A DNA stretch of 64,000 nucleotides from Papilionanthe hookeriana x Papilionanthe teres (taxonomy: Eukaryota > Streptophyta > Magnoliopsida > Asparagales > Orchidaceae). Position numbers and translations under genes: made by a program. The notes under the pieces are model-generated. The model did no database searches. It was not told the origin of the DNA and saw only the letters and a program-made list of their open reading frames with translations. Each line of letters begins with the position of its first letter. Position 1 is the first letter of the stretch. Positions 35,640 to 47,842 of this stretch are shown in pieces. The DNA lies in the NCBI GenBank assembly GCA_022702705.1, contig CM040427.1:71849283-71913282 (forward strand), given 5' to 3'.

Positions 35640-36809
35640 ATAAGCAATGTAAGGATCTAATCATTAGAAGATGCGTGCCTTATGAAGAAAGCTGAACCAA
35701 TTATTCAAAAATGTCATGACTCGATTTTGGAGGACATTTTGGGACGGATAAAGCTGCGTATAAAATTCTACAATCTGGATTCTACTGGCCTACTCTATTT
35801 AGAGATGTATATAGATATATAAAAACCTGCGATAAATGCCAAAGTGTAGGAAACCTATCAAGAAAAAATGAAATGCCTGTGAATTTTATATTAGAAGTTG
35901 AAATTTTTGATGTTTGGGGATTAGATTTCATGGGACCTTTTATTCCTTCATTTGGAAACTCATATATATTAGTAGTTGTTGATTATGTTTCCAAATGGAT
36001 CGAAGCATAAGCTTTACCTAGGTGTGATGCTAAAAGTGTTTCAAAATTTTTAATGAAAAATATTTTTACTAGATTTGAAATGCCGAGATTGATTATCACT
36101 GACGGAGGAACGCATTTTTAGAAACAAATATATTCACAATCTAGTAGAAAAATATAATATTATGCATAAGATATTAACTGCTTATCATCCACAAACTAGT
36201 GGATTAGCTGAAGTTTCTAATCGAGAGATTAAGCGTATATTAGAAAAATCAGTAAACTCTAATAGATTAGACTGGTCTATAAGACTATACACTGCATTAT
36301 GGGCGTACAGGAGTGCTTATAAAACTCCGATTGAAATGTCTCCTTACAGGCTTATATATGGAAAAACTTGCCACTTACCAGTTGAATTAGAACATAAAAC
36401 ATATTGGGCGATTAAAGAATTTAATTATAATATGAAAGAAGCTGGTGAGAAGAGATTGTTGCAATTAAATGAATTAGAAGAATTAAGAAACGAATCATAT
36501 GATAATGATAAGATTTATAAAGAAAGAATGAAATTATGTCATGATCGGAAGATTAATCAGAGAAATTTTGAACCAGAACAAGAAGTTTTGCTTTATAATA
36601 CTAGATTGAAATTATTTCTTGGGAAATTGAAATCTCGATGGTTAGGACCTTTCACCATAACTCAAATATTTTCATATGGAACTATAGAAATTGAAGATCC
36701 AAAAACAGAACATAGATTTAAAGTAAACGAACATAGATTAAAACCATATTTCGAAGGTAGAAGACCAAATTTTAAAGAGGTTTTAATACTTAGTCAACCT
36801 GATCACTAA
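35640..36809 (+). pseudogene. pol: Integrase (broken) of the Athila-like element
   Basis: The integrase inserts the cDNA copy into chromosomal DNA. A zinc-finger-like start ends in CDKC (about 35828-35839). The core follows, with Asp in GLDFMGPF (about 35920-35945), Asp in the TDGG box (about 36097), and Glu after HPQTSGLAE in the long open part 36162-36809. That part continues through the GKTCHLP motif and a C-terminal GPF region. An in-frame TAA at 36008 and shifts near 36118 break the first half; the last 215 codons are intact. Confidence 0.85.
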
Positions 36810-37275
36810 CTAAATTAGGTCGGGCTGACGACGTTAAACCAATAGCTTTATGGGAGGCAACCCATAGTAGTCTTTTATTTTAATTATTTACAAATTAGTG
36901 AGTCTATTTTATTAAAACAAATCTTACTACTCAAATTTTTTATTAGAATCATCACAAAGTTGAACCTATATGATGAGATCAGAAAATATTCGGACCAGAG
37001 CGAAATTGGGCGATTTTTACGAATCTCGCCGACAGTGAGCCCGAGCCCGCTGACAGCGAGATCGTGCGCCATGACTTGAGTCAGTTCTATAACTAGCTCA
37101 CCGACGGCGAGAAACTTCCCGCCGACGGCGAGACAGTTGAAAATTTGGTTTCTTAAAGATTTTCGTGCGGTTTTGGACGAATCTAAGCCATTTCTTCGTA
37201 GGAAATTATCCCAAAACCAAATTTACACTATTTTCTTCCTTAGGAACGACTAGAGACCAATCCTTTCGATCCGAA
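36810..37275 (+). other. Spacer between pol and first 3' ORF, with palindrome modules
   Basis: Non-coding. Two couples of CGCCGACGGCGAG-type modules at 37026-37064 and 37098-37134 resemble those in the LTRs. Confidence 0.6.
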
Positions 37276-38243
37276 ATGGCCACTAAACTCTTAGAAACCA
37301 CAAAAACTGAAGTTTTCAACCGAAGAAAATTCGTCAATTCGGAAGCGCGGCGAATCTTCAACAAAGGCTTGATGAAGAAAAGACTTATTACAGAAAGAGG
37401 ATTTGTCAACAGAGGAGTAGAGAATTCCACTACAAAAATCGAAGAAATGATCGCACAGCGGCATTGGGAGGTATTTTGTTATACAACATCCGCTGTAGTA
37501 ATTCCAGTAGTTAAAGTGTTTTACTCTAATTTACATGCGATCAACAATGGAAATGTCTACGTCAGAGGAAGATGGGTAACATTTACTCCTTCAAGGGTAA
37601 ATGAATTATTTTCTATAGAGAATACCTCGTTTGTCATTATTCCAACTTTGTGCCTTCAAGATACAATATGAACGAGATCTATAGATACCTGACCGACGAA
37701 CCTGATGATTGGGAGTTACGCGAAGACGGGTATGTCAGTTTTTCTGCATCACTTCTTAACCCTGTCTCGAAGCATTGGCATTTCTTTATATCATCAAAAT
37801 TATTACCTACTATGAGGGTAAATAAAGTTTTAAAGAAAATGCGCTATTTTAAACTACTGTATTCAAATTGGACTACCTATCGATGTTGGATCAATAATAG
37901 TAAAGTCTGCATTGGGATTGATTGTGCATGGGTCAGTGCATGGATTGGACACCCATCGACTATATTTGCTTTATGCAGTCAGTACCAAGTTTCTTATGAT
38001 GCTTGGGAAAAAGTACTTTTACCATGGAAACCACTGGATCCTACTGATATGTTTCCAACTTTGGATAACAATGATGAGATTACCATTATTTCTGACAGAG
38101 CATCACAGAACAATCCTTTAGCAAGGCCCTTTACTGATAAAACAAATTTCATTCTGAAGAAGATTAAAGGATTGGAGAAAGAATTACAAAATGTGATGAA
38201 TTCCATCGACAATATCTCTGATATGTTTGATCACATTGACTAG
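37276..38243 (+). pseudogene. 3' ORF A, 'putative plant transposon protein' type
   Basis: Located after pol, where Athila-type elements carry an extra (env-like) gene. Frame one runs 37276-37671 and the second 37650-38243, so one frameshift lies near 37660. The first part has a V-x-VFY-S-N-L helix and a VRGRWVTFT segment followed by a VNELF turn. The second has a Trp/Leu-rich block with SKHWHFF and SKLLPT and a coiled C-terminus. This matches the family annotated as putative plant transposon protein; its function is unknown. No clear signal peptide or membrane span is seen, so an envelope role is not supported. Confidence 0.55.
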
Positions 38244-39329
38244 AGGATGAAGGAGCACTTTGATCATACTGGACATTTGGAGGCCAGTTTTATTCATCTA
38301 CTAAGACAGAAAGGATGGATTAATGAAGAATCTACTGCATAATTCCCTTTCAAGCCTTTCTACAATTTATTTGTGCACCTGCGTCGCATCGGGAATATCA
38401 GAGAAGATGTTAGTTCAGACACTGAAGAGTAAGAAAGATTTCTATGTTTATGTCATATATTTGTGTATATATGTGTTGATTTGGATTTAGGTTTTATTAT
38501 GAGTCGAACTTTGATTTGATCATCTCAAAATTGATGAGATTTTATGTAATTGTTATGTCTCAGAATTTAGAGTGTTGTGGTGTGGATTGCGATGCTGAGT
38601 ATTATGGATTTGAACATTTAAGTTAAGTATGTGTTAAGTTGTTAGTGTGAAATTTGTAAGTCTCATAGATTTCATATATAAAGTTATATTGTTTGTGTTG
38701 TGTGAACTTTTTGTGAGTATAAGTATCTAATCTTCATACTATTATTAAATTAAGTGATCGGAAGATTGATTAAGGGCAAATCGAGGTTGAAAATGATTGA
38801 CGAATTTCAAAAATTTAAAAATTTTAGGAAGTCGCCGACGGCGAGAATTATCTCGCCACGGCGAAAACCGCGACGGCGAGACCGAGCTCGCCGACGGTGG
38901 ATTTTTCCGAAACTTTTGCCTTATCAAATTAATTAGCTCGCCGACGGCGAGAAAAATCTCGCCGACAGTGAGATCGCGAAAAGACTTATATTTGACCGGT
39001 CAACCGACACTATTCATCATCCCCTTCCTCAAAACTTCGAAAAAACTGACCTAGGGCTTGAGAGATCTCAGATTTGAGGCGATTTCAACACTTTTTGACA
39101 CCGGATTTCATCTTCCCTTGGTAAGAGCTTCACTCATATGCAAAAATTTTTGATTTTCACCATGGATTTCTTCTACATTGGAGAATTTTGAAAAATTTCG
39201 AAATGTGGAGAAAATACTTGGAAGAATTTCATGGAAATAGATTTAAATGGATTTTAGATGTTGTAGGAAGCCTTCTTAGTAATATTTTGAAGTTTAGTTA
39301 AGATTTTTGCAAATTTCACAGATCGAGAA
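38244..39329 (+). other. Spacer with palindrome modules between 3' ORFs A and B
   Basis: AT-rich except for a cluster of CGCCGACGGCGAG-type modules at 38833-38972. No coding frame is credible. Confidence 0.6.
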
Positions 39330-40425
39330 ATGGCTCCACGACAAAAGCGACGGATAGATTATGACGAAACCCGATTCATTAACGCAAGAGCATAAACTCA
39401 ATACTTTCAAAACATACAAACAAGAAAATGCATTCAAGATCGAGTTTTCAAAAATCCTGGAGGAGAAGTTGAGCGAATCATTAAGGAACGAGGATGGGAA
39501 AATTTCGTTTCGTGACCAACAGAGCCGCTGTAGAAGTGGTAAAGGAATTTTATACAAACTTAACACGGGCTGAAGATGCACCGGTTAAGGTTAGAGGATT
39601 TTTTGTAGAATTTAACGCTGCTAGAATAAACGCTTATTATGAAGTACGAGACACCTACATCAGCGAGTATGAAACTTTTGGAACTATGGAAAGGAGTCTG
39701 GAAGATAAAGCAGCGGGAACGGGTAAACTTCCCTCTTTCTATGCTAAATGCAACATCTAAAGCCTGACATTATTTTATTTGTTCTACTTTGTTACCTACC
39801 TACCACCATAGTGAGGTAACAAGAGATAAAACGATTCGAATTTACGTATTCGGAACCGGAAAAGTATTAATGTGGGAAATGTTATTTATAAAAATATATT
39901 AGCCACCGCTAGAAATGAAAGTGGAGGAGGACTAGGACATCCTGGTCTTATCTATGCACTCGCCGATTATACGGGGTAGAGGCGAGAGATGATGAGGAAT
40001 GGATTGAACCTATGAAACCACTTACTCGAGCTAATATAAAGAAATATGAATCCCACGAAGGATGGAGATGCGGGACGAGGGATTATGTACCTTCTTCAAG
40101 TAGAGATATACCCTCTACTAGTTATGAACCCCCTCGGTACACCACTCCTACCCTTCGAGATCCGATGAATGAATTAACCACGAGTAGAAAGAGTTTTGAG
40201 TTATTTGGAGAAAATATGGAAAGAAGATTTGAGCATATAGACCAAAGGATCGGAGACTTGGAAAGAAGACACGATTATGATAGCGAATATCTCCAGCGAC
40301 ATTCAGAGTACGAAATTGCATACTATGAGGCTGAACGTCGATATATGAGTGGTAATTTAAATGTTGTCTTTCTCGAGTGCCCCCGCTATTCACGAGTACC
40401 GACACTGCTCGACCTTCTCGGCTGA
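39330..40425 (+). pseudogene. 3' ORF B, second divergent copy of the same protein type
   Basis: An ATG at 39330 starts a basic N-terminus; after frame changes the 39494-39760 stretch carries VKEFYTNL and VRGFFVEFN followed by RINAYYEV, the same order of features as in ORF A. A later stretch (40012-40425) is Ser/Pro/Tyr-rich and then strongly helical with many Arg/Glu/His residues. The gap 39761-40011 contains stops. Two divergent copies of one gene type thus lie in tandem in one element, each preceded by a module cluster. Both are broken. Confidence 0.5.
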
Positions 40426-40429
40426 AGAT

Positions 40430-41852
40430 CAGGGAGATGACATAGCTTGGGATTTTGATGCAGAAGATTAGAACCTTTGTTTAGTTTATTCAGTTTGTTT
40501 AGATTTGTTATTATTTTGGGAAACTTTATTATTTTGGATGTAATTATTCTGTACTTTCTAGAGACTATGGATGTTGGTATATTTGCTTATGCTATAATAT
40601 TAGACTTCTTATGTGTGTTAAATTAGTTTGCAATTTTTTATATATATAGGATGTTAGTTTAAGTTTTTATAAGTTATGAATGTTAACATTGTTTAGATTG
40701 TTTTAATATGTTTTAAAATAGATTAGTTAATTGTATGTGTAGTAATAGATTAAGTTTTCAATTGTTATGTTTAATACTTATTTTAAAATTTCATCCCTGC
40801 ACTTTCTTTTAAATACTATATGTGGAAGAATACTAACAGTACAAGTTCTGTAAGTAATGAAAAAACCTGCAAAAATTTCAAAGAAAAGAAATACCTAAAG
40901 CTCAAAGGAATGATGAATTTTACTATATACTTTCCCTTTTTCACTATTTAGTATAGATAGAAAAATTTAAGTTTGGGGGAAGGTAAAAATACAAATTTAA
41001 TTATTAAAATTGTTCTCAATTTCTATTTTCAAAAATTATTATTAAATGATTTTCTATAGTAGTTTTTCAATTCAATAAACATGAATTACTTTATTTAATT
41101 ATTATATAAAGTTAAATAAAATGTTTCTAGTAATTCAATTAATTAATGGAATAAGATATTTGGTTAAAAGGAATAAGAATATAGTAAACTATTTAAAGTA
41201 AGGAAAACTATATTCTAAAAATTGAAAATTCTTAAGTTTTTAAGGGAAAAAGAAAGGATAGAAACTCAATAAAGTAAATGGTATGAAATATATATAAGCA
41301 AGGAAATATTTTAAGTTTCAAATTTAGGAAGAGAAATTGAAGTTCAAAATTATTAACAGGCTATCCAGATACAGTAATCCTCACTTAAAAAAAAAGAAAA
41401 AGAAGAAAAAGGATTGAAAATCAATCCAAAAAGAAAAAAAGAGAAAAGAAAAACATAAAATGAGAAGAAGCTTGAGGAGATACCTTATCAAAAATTGGCT
41501 TCAATGAAATCAACCTAAAGGGTAAAACTTAAGTATATTTCTAAACTTATATATATGAATTAGTATTTTACTAAATATTGTTTTTTTGAACTTCCTATCA
41601 TCTAAATATCTTAAGAAATTTACTCTTTTTAAATATAGTCATTCCTGAAATAAATAGAAAGCTAGAAATCTTAGACCTGATAACTAAATAATCTTATATC
41701 TATAAAGTTAATTTAATTACTCAGAAATATTTATATTTTACTTTATTATAATGTTATTTAAATTTAATTCATATTATCTGAATTGAAAAATTCTATTATA
41801 GAAATCATTAATTTTATTTAGTATTAAAATTACTTGAGGACAAGTAATAATT
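40430..41852 (+). other. AT-rich 3' untranslated region of the element
   Basis: No coding frame. A purine run, AAGTTTGGGGGAAGG at about 40969-40983, is a possible second (internal) polypurine tract; A-rich runs follow around 41380-41460. Confidence 0.55.
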
Positions 41853-41866
41853 AAGTTTGGAGATTT
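41853..41866 (+). promoter_or_regulatory. Polypurine tract before the 3' LTR
   Basis: AAGTTTGGAGATTT immediately precedes the TG of the 3' LTR, at the position where plus-strand priming occurs. It is weakly purine-rich compared with the internal run near 40969. Confidence 0.5.
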
Positions 41867-43343
41867 TGATCACAGAAAAATTCATTAAGAAATTCTTATC
41901 TATTTTTTGATGAAATTGCACTTTAAAGAAATGTATTTTCTTTATTTTACTGCAGGAATGAAGATTTATAAGTGATGGAAGCAAAAAGCATGAAATGGAG
42001 CGAATTTGGATCAAACAGGAAGAAATTCATGCAAACTGAACTAAGTCGCCGACGGTGAGATCGAGGCCGCCGACGACAAGATCATGAGGAGAATTTCTGA
42101 AGGAATTATAACTACCTCGCCGACAGCGAGCCCGACCCCGCCGACGGCGAGATTGCGCGGTTTGAAGACCTTCTAGAAGCCCGCCGATGGCGAGGTCGTT
42201 TCCCGCCGACTGCGAGACAGTTCAAAATGCAAATACTTTGAACCTGGACACTTTTTGAAGAGGTGTTTAAGCACCCCTTGGACCTTTGCCTACCTCTATA
42301 AATAGAGTCCGAATTCTAGTACTTAGGTGTGTCTATTTTAGAGAGTCTGAGTCTCTTTTTGGTGTTTTAAGTGTGTATGTTGTTTGTCATTAGTGAGTTT
42401 CTTTAGTTTATTTGAGTGCTATTTAGAAGTTTGCTGTACTAGAAGGAAAAGTCAAAGGAACTTCAAGGAGTCTGCTTGGGGAGGAAATTAAGATAAATAT
42501 CTTTGTTTATTGTTGTTGTTAACTTTAAATGAAATCCATGCTTTGTTTTATTTCCATGCATTCTGAGTAGTTTTCTTAGTCTTTCTCCTTGTTTATGAAA
42601 ATTATGCGGATTGATGAAATTAAATAGAAGTACGTAATATATTAAAATAAATTGTGATAATGTTTACTTAAAACTTAATTTACTTTCAATACGGCGATTG
42701 AGTTGTTAAAATATGTTGAATTATCAACTATAGTAAAAATTACATCCAATATTCGGGGAAGTCAAAAACCTTGAAAGGAGGGTGCAAATAGATAAGGAAA
42801 TATTATATATCGGACGTAGAATTGGACATTTTGGTGCGACGGACTAAAATATTCAATTTGGTCCTATTGTTTGAGAGCTGAAGTGTAGATGTTAGCCCTC
42901 GAGTGAGGGAACGTGGGAGCTACGAAGTGGCGACCGGTATCCTCCCGACTCAGCCGCAGATTCGGTAATCAAACATAGGATTAGTCGATGTTCTTTGCAC
43001 CTGGACCAAAGGGTAAAGAATAGGAATGCTTCTATTTGTCACAATACAATTCAAGAATTCTATTTAGATTCATCATTCACTTAATTTTCTAAAAACAAGG
43101 AGAAGGATACTTTTTCTGAATTATTTAAATCAACTTATTTCAAAAATTAGTTTACTTTAGTTTGTTGTAGTTACTTTAAATTTCCGTTTACTATATTAGT
43201 AAGTAATTCCTTTAAATTTAGCTGATAATAAATATGTTAAAAACTTCCATGTGGGATCGATAACCAGGACTCCATTAGAGCCCTGTATTACTTGATACGA
43301 TATGTATACTTGCGTAGAATCCACATTATACATTTTATCATTA

Positions 43344-43390
<47 letters not shown>

Positions 43391-43511
43391 AAGCGGGATC
43401 AAGTTTTTGGTGTCGTTGCTATAAACATAAATTGCAAACATATTAAAAGTGGGTCAAGTTTTTGGCGTCGTTGCTATAAACATAAATTGCAAGCATATTA
43501 AAAGTGGGTCA
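41867..43511 (+). repeat. 3' LTR of the Athila-like element (1645 bp)
   Basis: Collinear with 31785-33428, from TGATCACAG to GTGGGTCA, with scattered substitutions, some inside the palindrome modules (42046-42216). Followed by CCTCA. Confidence 0.9.
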
Positions 43512-46500
43512 CCTCACCTCTCTAACAAAAGTATTGAGCTCTCACCTTAGCCTAAGCTTGTTTTGATTCTCCATCCATGTACAATGTATTTCATACCGTA
43601 TAAGCCATACAGATAGGTTCGTCTAGTTCAGATGAGTCTATAGAAACAAACCCGAGACAATTTAGTTGAGTATACCTCGAATTCTTAGGGTTAGAAGGTA
43701 GATGACTCTCGGGATGAACCAGTTGGGGACGATGATGCGGAGCCATTGGATTATACGTGTATTCAGTGGACGGCTCTGATTGTGCTGGACAGAGGAGCGA
43801 TGTATAAAGCATAGACGTGTGGTTGCCGAGTCAGATGGCGGCATCAAATGGGAGCACGACGTGTGGGAGTTCTGAGCCGCCGTAAGTTTGCATGGCACCG
43901 CGTGGTTTAAATAGAAAAATATGATATTTGTATTTATTTAAATCAGTCCAACTTTAAAAATCTATAACTTAGTGTAGAAAAAAAATAAAATAAAATAAAA
44001 ATACCCTCATGCTCGGTGAAGAGAGAAGAACAATGTGGAAATAAATTTGAGGGCATTTGACTTATGTTTTATTTTTAATTAATTAAATACAGAAAATCAT
44101 ACTTAGGTCATAAATCACTCCAAACATTTCACCTTGGCATGAGGTTTGGAGGGCTTAGAGGCTATATGGTTAGGGATCTTCTCTAATTTTTCCTATGTCA
44201 GGGGGCATCTCTAGGTAGATATCCCTATTTCTAAGTTAATCCCCTCTATTTTGGTATAAAAATTATAATAATTAAAATATTGATCAGAAAAATACAAAAC
44301 TTATTTTGGTAGATTAACTGTGGTCAGAGGACCCTATAAAAATATCAAATAAATTTAAATAATTGAAAATGACACTAATGATAATTAACTCATTAAAATC
44401 ATTTAAAAATTAAATAATGAAAATATAATGGAAAAATCACAAAAAATCAACTCACACTGTAAATAATCATCAGGGGAATTCTCCAAAAAAATTTGAAGTC
44501 AATTGGAACTAATTTGATCACTAAAATGAATTTTCTAAGTGAAATGACAATTTTAGCATTAAAATAATTATAATAATTAAAATATAAGTAAAAAATTTAT
44601 GAATTTGGTTTTGGGAGTTCTCTGTGACTAGAGGAGTCTAAGAAAAATAAAATGGTAATTAAGATAAATACTTTATTTTAAAGCTATATTTTAATATTTA
44701 AAATTTTAAAAATTAAAAAGTCATAAAAATTACAAAAATATTAAAATATACCAAAATATCACATTTGGTCTCTTGACCGCTTGTGAGAAATTAAAATAAT
44801 TTTCCTAATTTTTTAAGTGAAGATATTAAATTTTAAAGGCTTAAAATAATTTATAAATGTTAAAAATGGACTTTTTCTAATTTTCCACTAAAATAATTCT
44901 ATTAATTATAATATAAATCACAAAAATATAAAACTTAATTTTTTCGCTTAAATATTATTTAGTATTTAATTAATACTCAAAACAAACAAATAATTTTAAT
45001 AATTAAATCAAAACTCAAAAAATCATAAAAATTGGTGCAAGTGAACCTTTAACTTAGGTGAACCTCAATAATTTTCTTAAAGACAGATTCTTTACTTTGA
45101 CTAAGTTATTGAATTTATTTTGAAAAGCCCTATTTTGCATTAAAATAATTATAAAAATTAAATTAAAATCAGAAAGAATCATATTTTTTTCCTCTAATAT
45201 TTTAATTGACCTATGAGTGGGGTAACATAAAAATTTTAAAGTCATTTGAGTTAAATTTAATGAATTATGAAATGATAGGTCTTATAAGGGCAAAATTGTA
45301 ATTTTGAAATTTAAGCCTTAATTAAATATTTAGGCCTAATCGAAGGGAAATGGGTAACAAATGATCATAATTGACATATCTTGATGATTAAATACAAGGT
45401 ATTTAATGGTAGAAACCAATTTCACATTTCTCCACTTTATGGATAAAATTGTAATTTCTTAAATTAAGGAAATTTGAAAGATAATTAAAATTAAATGATT
45501 TCGAGGTGAGGGGTTTAACTTAAGAAGATGATAATTCACCAATTTAAAACCCTTAATCAATGATGAAATGATAATTTAATATTTTGAGAGGAATTAAGAT
45601 CACTTAAACTTAATATTCCTAAAATTACAAATTTACGCATTATGTCTTAAGGGCTTAATAGTGAATTAGACTTAATCAAGATTCAACTTAATGAGGTTTA
45701 GAAGTGAAATATGATCAACTTCAAACATCTTTGGAACACTACAAGCCCAACTCTAAATTAAAATTGGTTAAATTTTCTAATCAAATCAATTTACCCCTAC
45801 GGGCCTTCCCCCACATAATTTATAAATAAAATATCAAGTGATGATTACCCTACTTATTGAGATAATTGAAAATCAAGACTCATTGAGCATAACGGTATGA
45901 AATGGATGAATTATTTAGCAAGTATAATGAACTCGAGACAATTCAAAAGGTTGTGAAATGTCCACGGTATTGCTCCGGACCACTTCATAATCTTCTAGAT
46001 ATCTTGGAGGGCAACTGGATCTATTTTACTTCGCTAGAAAAAAATCATCCTCACAAATGAGCAAATAGGAACATAACAAGTTATGACATAGGATTTGGTA
46101 TGTGCATTTTATACCTTTTTTCCTGTTTTCTGGCATGCAATTTTAAATTCCCCACAAAAGTATATATTTGTTACAAAAGGCTAATTTATCAGCTAGAGTG
46201 CGAGAAGAAGACTTGTACTTTTACAATTTACAATACTTTCTTTTCCTGCATTTACTTTATCGTATTTTCCTGCTTAAGAAACTTGCATGTCAAAATCGAA
46301 ACTTTGGGATAGCCACAAAACCAAATTAAAACAAAAATCAAATTCACCACCACAACAAAGTAAAATATAAGATAACTCAAATTTTAATCACAAACAAAAT
46401 AAAATCATAATTACAACTAAATTAAAACATCTCTTTGGATGATCAGGAATCCCTCGGAGGAAGCAACCTTACTAATGAGATCTCTCATGGTCTGAATGAA

Positions 46501-47622
46501 AGTATTGAATTCATTTAGTTGAATTTGGTAAATTCATCTGGACTAAGTGAATCCGAAAAAAATAGTGGTGTCAGAATGAGAGAACCATGAGATCTTAACA
46601 GGTGTCGCTATCGTCAACGTAATTTCCCCCCTAATAAGACATTAAGACACCTCAATTTAAATATTTCCAAAATATGCACTTCTCTCCTTTCTTCAATTTG
46701 ACACTTCTAAAACTAAACCTGTTGCAACGAGGAGCTTGGAGCTTACATAGTGGGCAACACGACCATCTTCAACAGTAAAAATTCTTTTCTTAGAAATAAA
46801 CAACAAGCCATAGGACTTTGAGGAAGTTTTGATAGTGCAACATAAACCCTCACTTTATCTCTTTAGACATTTCCACCTCGTGCAATATAAACCCTAAACT
46901 CGTCTTAGGATTCTGAGGTTATCATTTGATATGACATAAATACTCTTATCTTCCAGTCTATTCATATGATTTGTATTAAGTAAATGTAAACCCTAAATAA
47001 TTAAAATTGATAGGATAAAACATCAAATAATTACCTCAAATTGAAGCCAAACAATAGAATAGTTTGAGAAATCAACAAGATTCTTCTTGGAGCTGTGTTT
47101 TCCCCTAGCTTTCTCTTCCTTTGGATTCTTATAATAACTGTTTCAAACTTGAGTCACTCATCTGTTGGATTTCCTATTACCTCATTACCTTGAAGTTACT
47201 ATCTTTGGAAGTCATGAAAACAATATTTCTTGATCTATATCAAGAGTTTTCATTAGATGACTTCAATCATTTAAGATGTAATTAACTATAGTGACTTGCC
47301 CTTATAGAAAACTTAAAGACCCCATATTAATATAAACTCTATCTAGTTGCTTTATAATAGGTAGGAAAATTTATCGGTCAACATAAATGGATCACGGACC
47401 AAACATATATCATGGATTCTTTAGTTTATTTGATCAAGCCACACCACCAAACAATGTATCTATTCTTCGGGATAGATGCATGGCTTGTGGTGTAATTTTT
47501 TATTATTTAAACTATTGCATATATGAGATCAATTTGATTTCATATTTTAAAATAAAAAATGATAATTTACATATTTTCTAAATTTTATATATTTAAATTA
47601 AATTAAAACTCAGCGATCAACA
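43512..47622 (+). mobile_element. Giant solo LTR, copy B, 3' part
   Basis: Resumes copy B after the gypsy element. It aligns in order with the second half of copy C (for example GGACGGCTCTGATTG near 43768 with the GC-rich segment near 50880), then AT-rich blocks and the hairpin at 47455-47480. The end is put at 47622 (ATCAACA), because CTTGT at 47623-47627 resembles CTTAT before 29390 with one mismatch. Relative to copy C the last ~50 bp differ or are missing. The total LTR is about 6.5 kb. Confidence 0.6.
47455..47480 (+). other. Conserved hairpin near the 3' end of giant LTR copy B
   Basis: Arms TGTATCTATTC and GGGATAGATGCA pair over about 11 bp, with two positions that pair only as G-T. 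It keeps the structure of copies A and C although the sequence has changed. Confidence 0.55.
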
Positions 47623-47627
47623 CTTGT

Positions 47628-47842
47628 GACTTTTCATTGTTGTATGTTGGCGAAGCTACTTAGTCCGAGGTGGATCAAATCCTGGATATATATTTTTATT
47701 TCTACTTTTGCTTAGATTTTTAATTTTTTGTTCATCGGTTTTTGTTTCTTACTGATGAGGACGTTCGGATCAGGGTTTGTTAATAGTGGTAACAGTCGAA
47801 ATCTGATTATGGTGGCGGCTCCTATGCTCGAAGAACTAATCG
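47628..47842 (+). repeat. Decayed two-gene repeat, copy 2, part 2
   Basis: The short host segment between giant LTR copies B and C. T-rich, intron-like sequence is followed by codon-like sequence (about 47760-47842). It links 29389 to 55249. Confidence 0.3.

Larger units (their letters stand above)
31785..43511 (+). mobile_element. Athila-like Ty3/gypsy retrotransposon, 11.7 kb, TSD CCTCA
   Basis: Complete by structure: CCTCA duplication at 31780-31784 and 43512-43516, two TG...CA LTRs of about 1.64 kb, a tRNA-Asp primer site, gag, partial pol, two 3' ORFs and a purine-rich tract before the 3' LTR. The LTRs differ by only a few substitutions and small indels per hundred bases by eye, so insertion is fairly recent. 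Protease and the first half of reverse transcriptase are missing and pol has stops, so it needed proteins from a related element. It sits inside giant LTR copy B. Confidence 0.9.

Noticed and set aside
37026..38972. Repeated GC-rich words suggesting a CRISPR-like array
   Set aside because: Spacing is irregular, units are 13-15 bp dyads, and the DNA is a eukaryotic retrotransposon.
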